Part shown: positions 1 through 9,515 of the stretch, piece after piece
Position numbering within the stretch: the stretch's first letter is position 1
Layout of the letters: every line of letters begins with the position of its first letter
DNA from: Amphiura filiformis
Taxonomy: Eukaryota; Echinodermata; Ophiuroidea; Amphilepidida; Amphiuridae
Assembly (NCBI RefSeq): GCF_039555335.1
Contig: NC_092640.1
Location: 33,907,887-33,971,886 of the forward strand
Reading direction: 5' to 3'
DNA length: 64,000 bases
Notes under the pieces: generated by a model
What the model was told of the DNA's origin: nothing
The model's input: the letters and a program-made list of their open reading frames with translations, nothing else
The model's database searches: none
Translations under genes and position numbers: made by a program

Positions 1-307
1 AATCTATATCTTCAATACAAAAGGTAAAAATTTTCAATTGATCGTCGGCTTTTCATCCCACCTACATACACTTTAAGTACATACATTTATCAGATTTATA
101 AAGTTTACTTCGAGTAGTGTTAAATATCAAAAATATCAAATTTTAATCATTTGCCATAAAATGTGTATTACATTGCAAATTTCAAAAAATCAAAATTATT
201 TGATATCAGAAGGCCATTCTTCGTATTCAGAATGCAATTCGATATGTCTGATGTGCTTTAATGTACCACAATAAATACTGTCCAAAGGTTTATACCCCAC
301 CCCTTAA
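1..307. mobile_element. Right half of a TTAA-flanked palindromic MITE, cut by the window edge
   Basis: This matches the right half of the complete elements at 31,759-33,084. It shares the TATCTTCAAT...AAGGT centre, the CCGACGATCAATTGAAAA-type block and the stretch ending in a TTTAGATCCC-like terminus. The end TTAA lies at 304-307. TTAA targets are typical of piggyBac and Kolobok superfamilies, but no transposase is present, so the superfamily is not settled. It sits in the tail of a zinc-finger unit that starts before the window. Confidence 0.6.
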
Positions 308-329
308 AAGGCATATCAGAATTCATACC

Positions 330-470
330 AAAGCGGAATTCAAAGCACAAGTGTTTTGCTGACAGAAGTGTCCTTACACACCACATCGGAACTCACACTT
401 AAGAGAAACCCTTTCAGTGTGAGTACTGTCAGAAATGTTTTGCCATAAAGAGTGCCTATTTCATCACCTG
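330..470 (+). pseudogene. Zinc-finger tail relic of a unit lying left of the window
   Basis: The stretch reads as decayed C2H2 finger sequence (the CAGTGTGAGTACTGTCAGAA finger start, ACTCACAC...AAACCC linker) and closely matches the relic fingers at 3925-4045 and 9400-9515. It therefore marks a further zinc-finger unit upstream of unit A, so the array is larger than the window shows. No open frame survives. Confidence 0.6.
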
Positions 471-1413
471 ACTCTCCTTACCAATACAATGATGATTCTT
501 TTAGTATTGGTATCAGAAATGTTTTTCTAGGGAAGGTATTATACTGTTTACACTTGAAATTGAAGAAATAAGCTGTAGTTTATTTGTGGCAATAAAAGTT
601 GAAACTTAAAATTTAAATTTGAATGGCTAATTATTTAATGTGAATTTCCACACCTTCCTGTACCCACTTAATGACCCATCTCTTAATGCCTAAGCCAGCA
701 GCTTGTCATTGTACACAAACCCCAAGTGAAGAGTAATCCTCGTAAAATGCATCAGTCCATGCATTTCCAGTTATGATTAAATCTCAGAAGTAATCCTTGT
801 AATCCATAATATTGGCAGTTCTCCAGTGATCAAATCTCGGCTATGATCATTGCATGAGTAGAGGTTTTTGAACTGTGCTATTGACTATGAGACTAATTTG
901 TCTCATTGCATCATTACCAATGTCATAAAATTAATCCCCAGCTAATTATCATTTGGTACTTTGGTAATGATTTTCCCAGAAATGTAGGTGGCTCTAGCCG
1001 AGGCAGGGATTCAAATCCGACGAGAACCCGAGAACTGGTTCTCCTGAAGGTTCTCGCTGGATTACAACTAGGAGAACCAAAATTGGTTCTCGTAAGCTTC
1101 CAAGTCTGAGATCACATGTTGTATTACATTTTACCTTGCTTAGCTTGCAACGGAAATATGATTTAATAATCTTATTAATCCAAAAAAATAATTCCAAAAT
1201 GTTCAGGAAAAAAGGCAAAATTTTCTTCATTTTAGCTGTCAATTTACTGTACAATCACAAATGAAAACCTGTGGACTTAGAACTAGTTTTAAGTTTGAAC
1301 ATTGTCGCAAAAGTGAAAAAGCCAAAAAACTGCCAAAAATTACATGAGGGGAAGGTGGTGCCAGCCTTCTGATTTTGTCTGTTTTCTCAATATTTTGCTG
1401 GAATCAAAAGCCT

Positions 1414-1448
1414 GGTTTTGATGAGAACCTTTGGTTCTCATCAAAACC
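1414..1448. repeat. Perfect 16-bp hairpin
   Basis: GGTTTTGATGAGAACC is followed by TTT and then its exact reverse complement. The same hairpin is present in unit B at 6966-7000 with loop TAA, so the arms stay complementary while the loop differs. It lies in the part absent from unit C. It may be the core of a small palindromic insertion; related GGTTCTC/GAGAACC blocks lie at 1020-1092. Confidence 0.7.
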
Positions 1449-1659
1449 TTTGCGAGAACTTAAACAGGTTCCCCCAATTCATTGCGAATTTGAACCTCTG
1501 CGAGGGGAGAGTGGGAAGACTGCCCTCTGGGAAGAATATTGTTGAGTAAATCTTGCCCTTTTGAGATCTTGTTTGCACTCCCATCATGCACGGGGATCAT
1601 CTTATGGCTACACTTTCGACCCTGGCGAATGATCAGCCTTTTTAAAGTCCCATTAAGTG

Positions 1660-1765
1660 ATCCCAGCGAAACTCATACCAAAGAAAAATCCTGTAAGTGC
1701 GAGTATACTGTCAAAAATGTTTTTAGAAGAAATTACCTTGTGCAACATATCAGAAGATCCTGATG
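1660..1765 (+). pseudogene. Isolated C2H2 finger relic in the flank
   Basis: An ACTCATACCAAAGAAAAA linker is followed by a finger-like block that reads KCEY, then a 2-base disruption, then a partial helix and a LVQHIRR-like tail. Copies lie at about 7215-7310 (stop TAG after TGTTTT) and 11,866-11,970. All three are broken, so this is a relic and not a coding exon. It suggests an older, longer finger array upstream of the present gene. Confidence 0.5.
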
Positions 1766-2086
1766 AATCTTGTAATGCCAATGTTTTATGGTATAGAGAC
1801 GCAACTTACCATACTTGTTTTGGAGGTGCATTGGCAGTTGAATGCTTTGAAAGTCGACCATATTCACGTATGGCCTCCTTATCAATGTCAAGCAGGCCAC
1901 CTACAGCACCAAATGAGGCTGAACAAATCCGAAACATTGTCTGCCATTAAAATGCCTTACAGATGAAATATATACATTTGTAATATCAAAAGCACCTATT
2001 AAGTGATCATTTGTTGGAACACTGGTCTGAAAAGATGCTAGTAATACCGGTACTAAACGTTTATTAATGTTGTTTTGACATTTCAG

Positions 2087-2300
2087 ATGTATTGATCCAC
2101 TGATATATATCTCCAGTTGTAAACTGCTAAGAGTAGAACCAGAACTAAGGCAGAAGCCAGTGAGGACTGTGGTATTGTATTGCTTGCTGCTTCACTCCAG
2201 GACATCTATGCTAGAATTGACTTTGATGGTGGGTTTGAGGTGCAGTCACTTGATCTACATCTTTGAATATTGTTGGGTTTATCTATAGTTCACTTTAGCA
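2087..2300 (+). other. Probable untranslated start of the zinc-finger terminal exon
   Basis: A polypyrimidine stretch ending TTTTGACATTTCAG at 2086 is a good 3' splice site and is kept in unit C (12,309) and, diverged, in unit D (16,174). Between it and the ATG, the reading frame is not preserved between copies. Unit A has an in-frame TAG at 2286-2288, and units B and C carry stops and 2-base length differences. I read it as 5' untranslated sequence of an exon with an upstream non-coding exon that was not located. Confidence 0.55.
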
Positions 2301-3473
2301 ATGAAACGTTTGAAACCATTTACTTGTGCATATTGCACACTCAGTCATTCATCTTTGGCAAATTTAATAACCCACATGAACAGACATCTTATTAAATATG
2401 TACGTGCCCATAGATGCAAATGTGTGTGTTGTCAGAAAATCTTGTCGAAGAGTGGTGAGCAGCAAAGACAGTTCAGTAGCCACAGGATGTTATGTTATCA
2501 ATTTAATCACTGCTTGAACAAAAAGAAAACCCAGTGTCTGTTCTGTCAGAAATGTTTTGCTGACAAAAATCACCTTGTACAACATACCAGAACTCACACT
2601 GAAGAGAAACTTTTTCAGTGTGAATACTGTCAGAAATGTTTTCCTGCCAGATATCACCTTAAACGCCACATCAGAACTCACACCAAAGAGAAACCCTTTC
2701 AGTGTGAGTACTGTCAGAAATGTTTTGTTGACAAAAGTGTCCTTGCACGTCACTCCAGAACTCATATGAGAACTCATACTCATACTAAAGAAAAACCCTA
2801 TAAGTGCGAGTACTGTCAAAAATGTTTTAGTCAGAAGTATCACCTCAAAGGCCATATCAGAACCCATACCAAAGAGAAACCATTCCAATGTGAGTACTGT
2901 CAGAAATGTTTTAGTCAGAACTGGAGTCTTAAAGGGCATATCAGAACTCATATCAAAGAGAAACCCTTTCAGTGTGAACATTGTCAGAAATGTTTTGTTG
3001 ACAAAAGTGTCCTTGCACGTCACTCCAGAACTCACACGAAACCCTTTCAATGTGAGTACTGTCAGAAATGTTTTAGTCAGAACTGGAGTCTTATAGGGCA
3101 TATCAGAACTCATACCAAAGAGAAACCCTTTCAATGTGAGTACTGTCAGAAATGTTTTAGTCAGAACTGGAGTCTTATAGGGCATATCAAGACTCATACC
3201 AAAGAGAAATCCTTTCAGTGTGAGTACTGTCACAAATGTTTTAGTCGGAACTTTGATCTTAAAAGGCATTTAAGAAATAATACAAAAGCTAAATCCTATA
3301 AGTGTGAGTACTGTCAGAAATATTTTAGTCAGAACTGTACTCTTAAAAGGCATATCATAATTCATACCAAAGAGAAACCCTTTCAGTGTGAGCACTGTCA
3401 GAAATGTTTTGTGAACAGATATGGCCTTACACGCCACATCAGAACTCACACCAAAGAAAAATCATTTCAATGA
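2301..3473 (+). CDS. C2H2 zinc-finger protein, unit A (intact frame)
   Basis: The 390-residue product is almost only zinc fingers, so it is probably a nuclear sequence-specific DNA-binding protein; its target and role are unknown. Finger 1 (residues 9-29) is C-x2-C-x12-H-x3-H. A cysteine-rich atypical segment follows (38-66), then eleven fingers from residue 79 to 383, nearly all beginning CEYCQKCF. Finger 11 (307-327) has lost its last His (RNN for RTH). Linkers are TKEKPF where most families have TGEKP. One linker is shortened to TKPF (246-250) and one is extended by a partial repeat (156-168). The recognition helices fall into a few classes (DKSVLARH, QNWSLKGH, QKYHLKGH), showing internal finger duplication. 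The ATG follows an in-frame TAG 15 bases upstream. The protein stops in the linker exactly where the next finger's first Cys should be. No KRAB, BTB or ZAD domain is visible. It is the only unbroken frame of the four units. Confidence 0.85.
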   Translation: MKRLKPFTCAYCTLSHSSLANLITHMNRHLIKYVRAHRCKCVCCQKILSKSGEQQRQFSSHRMLCYQFNHCLNKKKTQCLFCQKCFADKNHLVQHTRTHTEEKLFQCEYCQKCFPARYHLKRHIRTHTKEKPFQCEYCQKCFVDKSVLARHSRTHMRTHTHTKEKPYKCEYCQKCFSQKYHLKGHIRTHTKEKPFQCEYCQKCFSQNWSLKGHIRTHIKEKPFQCEHCQKCFVDKSVLARHSRTHTKPFQCEYCQKCFSQNWSLIGHIRTHTKEKPFQCEYCQKCFSQNWSLIGHIKTHTKEKSFQCEYCHKCFSRNFDLKRHLRNNTKAKSYKCEYCQKYFSQNCTLKRHIIIHTKEKPFQCEHCQKCFVNRYGLTRHIRTHTKEKSFQ

Positions 3474-4045
3474 GTATGAGTACTGTAAACAAATTGTGTC
3501 TGAACTTTGAACTTAAAAGGCATATCAGAACTGTATGTGTGAGTAGTGTCGCAAATGTTTTAGTCATAACTGTAATATTAAAGGGCATATCAGAACTCAC
3601 ACCAAAGAGAAACCCTTTCAGTGTGATTGAATACTGACAGAAATGCTTTGCCATTTGCACGCCACATCAGACCTCACACCAATGAGAAATCTTTTCAGTG
3701 TGAGTACTGTCAAAAATATTTTTGTGAGAACTTTGATCTTAAAAGGCATCAGAATTCATACCAAAGCAGAACCCTGTAAGTGTGAGCAGTGTTAGAAATG
3801 TTTTAGTCATATTCTCTACTCTTAAAGGGTATATCAGAACTCATACCAAAGAGACACCCTTTCAGAAATGTTTGGCTAAAATATGTCCTTGTGCAGCATA
3901 TCAGAATTCAAAGCACAGTCTGAATACTATCAAAACTGTTTTGCTGACAGAAGTGTCCTTACACGCCACATCGGAACTCACACTTAAGAGAAACCCTTTC
4001 AGTGTGAGTACTGTCAGAAATGTTTGCCATAAAAAGTGCCTATTA
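3474..4045 (+). pseudogene. Decayed fingers downstream of unit A
   Basis: After the stop, finger-like DNA continues in shifting frames: repeated TGTGAGTACTGTCA...AAATGTTTT blocks and CATATCAGAACTCA linkers at about 3530-3630, 3690-3750, 3780-3850 and 3940-4030. Many bases are lost and no frame is longer than about 90 codons. The same decayed series follows units B and C, so the decay came before the unit duplications. It may now act as 3' untranslated sequence. Confidence 0.7.
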
Positions 4046-5036
4046 GTATGAATACAGATTGTAACAATAAAAATGATACAATTGCAATTTTGCTTTTCAG
4101 AAAACAAGAGATCATGGCAACAATTCAATATATGCAGTTAGTAACATCTTGGCTAACAGAAAAGCTTCAATTGGGTTCTTTCTAGTCTGGGCTCAAACGA
4201 TTTGCTCAATTAACAAAATCGTAGAGAAAACGAGTTGGTCCACTTTTGACATTTTCGTGCATATCAAGTTTGCATCGTGTGAAATTTACTTGCATGATTA
4301 GCAATTGCATTTTGCTGCTTTTCAGAAAAAGGTGTCACGGTGTACCGCTTAAAATGAACTTTCATGCTTATCGTCAAAGGTTACAACAAAAGCTAAGGTT
4401 TTTCATATTTTCTTTCACTTATTTGACATTAGCAAATAAATAACATGATATTTATTTCAAATTTATAAAATAAAATATCACTTCCAATGCCCAATTGTTT
4501 AAAATTACCCATCTTAAGAACTCTGGCCAGATGGTTCATAAGTTAACTCAATTAATTCTGTCACTTTTTCTACACAAAGACACAAAAGTGGAGCTGTTTG
4601 TTTTACGACTTCTTTAAACAATTGGCCATATCTTCGATTGTAGACTATCGATAAATTTATATAAATTTTTCGTTTCCAAAAAAACCCTGTATTGTCAGAA
4701 AAGTGTTCTGAGTAAGTGATCTGAAACCCCCCCCCCAAAAAAAAACACACATTGTAATTCATGCTAAGGGGAAACACTTTGATACTTTCATCATGAGTAT
4801 TGCAAGAATATTTTGCCCAAAAATGTACCTTGTTAACCACATAGTTCACAGAGAAACTCTTTCAATGCGAGAACTGTCAACTGTTTTACTCAAAGTAACA
4901 CCCTCAAATGCTACATCAGAACTGACACCAAAGTTAAATGATGTCAGGTGATGAAATGACATGATTTCTGCCCCATTTTTGTAACCCACAGTATATCACG
5001 ATTGTATGTTGGCCCCGCACAGATAGCACACGCTTG
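4046..5036 (+). other. Non-coding unit A tail with distant finger relics
   Basis: No gene is seen. The stretch is shared with units B (9516-10,400) and C (14,626-15,200). At about 4690-4940 very degraded finger sequence reappears (TGTATTGTCAGAAAAG, then AACTCTTTCAATGCGAGAAC and a CTACATCAGAACTGACACC linker), as also at 10,205-10,400. A C-run followed by an A-run lies at 4728-4746. Confidence 0.5.
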
Positions 5037-6059
5037 ACATCGCGGGTGTACATAATAATACATGAAGATGTATGCTTAAAAGGTATTTTACCACTAAAAA
5101 TTGGTTAATTTGGTCAAAATTAGAGTTCTTGATCAACAGTTAGAAGATATTGCCAGCTTTAATTTGCTTTTTATTTCATGCAAATGTAACATGGCATTCA
5201 AAAGTTAAACTTGATTGAAGCGAAGTCATTCCGTGAATTTTTCCTAAATGTTTTGCAAAATATCAATATACGCCATTTGAAAACAATATAATACATAAAA
5301 TTGCATTTCTTATGTATTATATTATATTTTAAGTCACAAATATTTAGCATATTTGTGGTTAAAAATAAATTATTGCAAATTAATGTCTAGAAATACATTT
5401 AAGTGAAGAAATCAAATCTAATAGTTAATTTTGATGATTATAGTCAAGAAAATATGCACAAATGAGGTTTAATTTGCATATAAAATGCAAAATTGACTTG
5501 TAATTTGCATATCAAAACTTAAAAACGACTGAATTTTAAAATGTCAAATTACCCAAATTTCAAACTGAATAAAGGTATCTCAGGAATGGTATATTGAATT
5601 AATCTGAAATTGGGCAGAACTCTTCTATACACAATCCTGCTTGTACCTATAAATCCAGAATTTGACATTTATCCAAATATTTTTCATCCTATATTATCAT
5701 TTGCATACTAATTAGGCATGCAAATTTGTAATTTGTTGTTCTTTTAGCAATAAATGAAAATATTTGGATAAATGTCAAATTCTGGATTTATAGGTACAAG
5801 CAGACTCATGTATTACACACATCTTTCAAGTTTCATGTCAATAGGTGGTATTGTTACTTCAGGAGAGCGGTCGTAGTATTTTCAAAATGACTGGCATTGG
5901 CGGCCATATTAGCTACCTAATTTTCATAATTTATGCAAATTTTACTTTTTTGCGTATAATTTTCCATGCACTTTCACATCATTAATAAAGACTAAGCATG
6001 AAGTGTAAAATAAAAAAACCAAAAAACATGTTTTTAGTGGTTAATCAGCATGAATAGTG
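5037..6059. other. AT-rich spacer between units A and B
   Basis: Very AT-rich sequence with no convincing frame. It is shared with 10,390-11,190 in the next unit, so it belongs to the repeating unit. It contains the inverted repeat at 5639-5802. Confidence 0.5.
5639..5802. repeat. About 50-bp inverted repeat (palindromic element)
   Basis: The left arm 5639-5688 (GCTTGTACCTATAAATCCAG at its start) is the reverse complement of 5753-5802, apart from one A-run length difference; the spacer is about 64 bp. The matching place in unit B (about 10,820-10,975) keeps the arms only in part. Either unit A was homogenised by arm-to-arm conversion or unit B has decayed. It is probably a small MITE. Confidence 0.7.
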
Positions 6060-7810
6060 TGATTTTTGTTAGTACTGGTATCAGAAATGTTTTTCTAGGG
6101 AAGGTATTATACTGTTTACACTTGAAATTGAAGAAATAAGCTGTAGTTTATTTGTGGCAATAAAAGTTGAAATTTAAAATTTAAATTTGAATGGCTATAA
6201 TTATTTAATGCGAGTTTCCACACCTTCCTGTACCCACTTAATGAGCCATCTGAGATGGACTGTCCGCCTAAGCCAGCAACTCGTCATTGTACACAAACCC
6301 CAAGAGAAGAGTATACTTGTAATCTGCCATCAGTCCATGCATTGGCAGTTATGATTAAATCTCAGAAGTAATCCATTAATCCATAATATTGGCAGTTCTG
6401 ATTAAATCTTGGCTATGATCATTGCATGAGTAGAGGTTTTTGAACTGTGCCATTGACTATGAGACTAATTTGTCTCATTGCATCATTACCAATGTCATAA
6501 AATTAATCTACAGCCAATTTTTCAATTGGTACTTTTTAATGGTTTTCCCAGAAATGTAGGTGGCTCTAGCCGAGGCAGGGATTCAAATCCAACGAGAAAC
6601 CGAGAACTGGTTCTCCTGAAGGTTCTCGCTGGATTACAACTAGGAGAACCAAAATTGGTTCTCGTAAGCTTCCAAGTCTGAGATCACATGTTGTATTACA
6701 TTTTACCTTGCTTAGCTTGCAACGGAAATATGATTTAATAATCTTATTAATCCAAAAAATAATTCCAAAATGTTGAGGAAAAAAGGCAAAATTTCTTCAT
6801 TTTAGCTCTCAATTTATTGTACAATCACAAATGGAAACCTGTGGACTTAGAACTAGTTTTAAGTTTGAACATTGTTGCAAAAGTGAAAAAGCCAAATGAG
6901 GGGAAGGTGGTGACAGCCTTCTGATTTTGTCTGTTTTCTCAATATTTTGCTGGAATCAAAAGCCTGGTTTTGATGAGAACCTAAGGTTCTCATCAAAACC
7001 TTTGCGAGAACTTAAACAGGTTCCCCCAATTCATTGCGAATTTGAACCTCTGCGAGGGGAGAGTGGGAAGACTGCCCTCTAAGAATATTGTTGAGTAAAT
7101 CTTGCCCTTTTGAGATCTTGTTTGCACCCCCATCATGCACGGGGATCATCTTATTGCCACACTTTTGACCCTGGCGAATGATCAGCCTTTTTAAAGTCCC
7201 ATTCAGTGATCCCAGCGAAACTCATACCAAAGAAAAACCCTATAAGTGCGAGTACTGTCAAAAATGTTTTTAGAAGAAATCAACGGGTGTAACATATATC
7301 AGAAGATCCTGATGAATCTTGTAATGCCAATGTTTTATGGTATAGAGACGCAACTTACCATACTTGTTTTGGGGGTGCATTGGCAGTTGAATGCTTTGAA
7401 AGTCGACCATATTCACGGATGGCCCCCTCAGCAGGCCACCTACAGCACCAAATGAGGCTGAACAAGTCGGAAACATTGACTGCCATTAAAACGCTTTACA
7501 GATGGAATATATACATTTATAATATCAAATTTGTTGGAACACTGGTTTGAAAAGATATAGTAAACGTTTATTAATGTTTTTTTTTATTTCAGATGTATTG
7601 ATCCACTGATACATATCTCCAGTTGTAAACTACTAAGAGTAGAACCAGGACTAAGACAGAAGCCAGTGAGGACTGTGGTCTTGTATTGCTTGCTGCTTCA
7701 CTCCAGGACATCTATGCTAGAATTGACTTTGATGGTGGGTTTGAGGTGCATGCAGTCACTTGATCTACATCTTTGAATATTGTTGGGTTTATCTAAAGTT
7801 CACTTTGGCA
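6060..7810 (+). other. Unit B 5' flank and leader
   Basis: Co-linear with 481-2300 of unit A with many small indels. It contains the hairpin at 6966-7000 and a finger relic at about 7215-7310 with an in-frame TAG. The 3' splice-site region before the leader reads TTTTTTTATTTCAG near 7591. A 2-base length difference before the ATG puts stops into the frame upstream of the start, arguing that the leader is non-coding. Confidence 0.6.
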
Positions 7811-8952
7811 ATGAAACGTTTGAAACCATTTACTTGTGCATATTGCACACTCAAGCATTCATCTTTGGCAAATTTGAAAACCCACATGAACAGACACCTT
7901 ATTAAATATGTACGAGTCCATAGATGCAAATGTGTGTGTTGTCAGAAAATCTTGTCGAAGAGTGGTGAGCAGCAAAGACAGTTCAGTAGCCACAGGATGT
8001 TATGTTATCAATTTAATCACTGCTTGAACAAAAGAAAACTCAGTGTCAGTTCTGTCAGATATGTTTTCCTGACAGAAATCACCTTGTGCAACATATCAGA
8101 ACTCACTCTAATGAAAAATTCTTTCAGTGTGAACACTGTCAGAAATGTTTTCCTATTAGATATCTTCAAACGCATATCAGAACTCACACTAAAGAGAAAG
8201 TCTTTCAGTGTGAATACTGTCAGAAATGTTTTCCTATTAGATATCTTCAAACGCATATCAGAACTCATACTAAAGAAAAACCATATAAGTGTGAGTACTG
8301 TCAGAAATGTTTTAGTCAGAAGAATCACCTTAATAGGCATATCAGAACCCATACCAAGGAGAAACCCTTTCAATGTGAGTACTGTCAGAAATGTTTTAGT
8401 CAGAACTGGGATCTTAAAGGGCATATCAGAACTCATACCAAAGAGAAACCCTTTCATTGTGAATACTGTCAGAAATGTTTTGCTGACAAAGGTGTCCTTA
8501 AACGCCACATCAGAACTCACACGAAACCCTTTCAGTGTGAGTACTGTCAGAAATGTTTTAGTTGTAACTCTCTACTAAAAAAGGCATATCAGAACTCATA
8601 CCATAGAGAAACCCTTTCAGTGTGAATACTGTCAGAAATGTTTTGCTGAAAAAATATCCTTGCACGTCACTCCATAACTCACACGAAACCCTTTCAGTGT
8701 GAGTACTGTCAGAAATGTTTTAGTCAGAAGAATCACCTTAAAACGCATATCAGAACACATACCAAAGAGAAACCCTTTCAATGTGAATTCTGTCAGAAAT
8801 GTTTTAGTCAGAAATGGACTCTTAAAGGGCATATCAGAACTCATACCAAAGAGAAACCCTTTCAGTGTGAGCACTGTCAGAAATGTTTTGCAGACAGAAA
8901 TGTACTTACACGCCACATCAGAACTCACACCAAAGAGAAATCCTTTCAATGA
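7811..8952 (+). pseudogene. C2H2 zinc-finger gene, unit B (frameshifted)
   Basis: The start MKRLKPFTC and finger 1 match unit A. The frame then shifts near 8030-8035, where an A-run is one base shorter than in unit A, and the finger frame resumes at about 8040 and runs to 8625. Further damage is an extra A in the run near 8575-8581 and a third break near 8650. Finger DNA then goes on to the stop at 8950-8952, the same position as in unit A. Nine or more fingers are recognisable, with TKEKP linkers and one TKPF short linker. Two fingers (PIRYLQTH type) lack two residues before the first His, so their spacing is abnormal. All three lesions are single-base or near homopolymers, so sequencing error cannot be excluded, but three in one gene suggest a true pseudogene. 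Confidence 0.75.
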
Positions 8953-9515
8953 GTGTGAGTACTGTAAACAAATTTTGTCTGAACTTTGATCTTAAAATGC
9001 ATATCAGAACTGTATGTGTGAGTAGTGTCACAAATGTTTTAGTCGTAACTGTAATCTTAAAGGGCATATCAAAACTCACACCAAAGAGAAACCCTGGTGA
9101 ATACTGACAGAAATGTGTTGACATGACAAGTGTCATTTGCACGCCACATCAGACCTCACACAATGAGAAATCCTTTCAGTGTGAGTACTGTTAATAATAT
9201 TTTTGTGAGAACTTTGATCTTAAAAGACATCAGGATTCATACCAAAGCGGAACCCTGTAAAGTGTGAGCAGTGTTAGAAATGTTTTAGTCATATTCTGTA
9301 ATCTTATAAGGGTATATCAGAACTACCAAAGAGGCACCCGTTCATAAATGTTTGTCTAAAATATGACCTTGTGCAGCATATCAGAATTCAAAGCACAGTG
9401 TGAATACAATCAGAAATGTTTAGCTGACTGTCCTTACATGCCACATCGGAACTCACACTTAAGAGAAACCCTTTCAGTGTGAGTACTGTCAGAAATGTTT
9501 TGCCATAAAAAAATG
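8953..9515 (+). pseudogene. Decayed fingers downstream of unit B
   Basis: Same decayed finger series as 3474-4045, with the shared TGAGTGTGAGTACTGTAAAC start, a GAACTTTGATCTTAAAA block and the final TGTGAGTACTGTCAGAAATG finger near 9478-9500. No usable frame. Confidence 0.65.

Larger units (their letters stand above)
481..2061 (+). other. Unit A 5' flank of the zinc-finger tandem repeat
   Basis: This non-coding flank recurs in unit B (from about 6060) and unit C (from about 11,200), and in weaker form at 18,540. It starts near the block containing TTTTTCTAGGGAAGG. It holds no gene. Short frames here, such as 906-1109 and 1657-1950, are not conserved in the other copies. It contains a hairpin at 1414-1448 and an isolated finger relic at 1660-1765. 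The part from about 997 to 1505 is missing from unit C. The promoter of the gene at 2301 is presumably here, but no clear core promoter motif was identified. Confidence 0.6.

Noticed and set aside
2490..3269. 259-codon reverse-strand frame opposite the zinc fingers
   Set aside because: It is the mirror of the 84-base finger repeat, which by codon choice leaves one antisense frame free of stops. Similar shadows lie under units B and C. No independent motif or start context.
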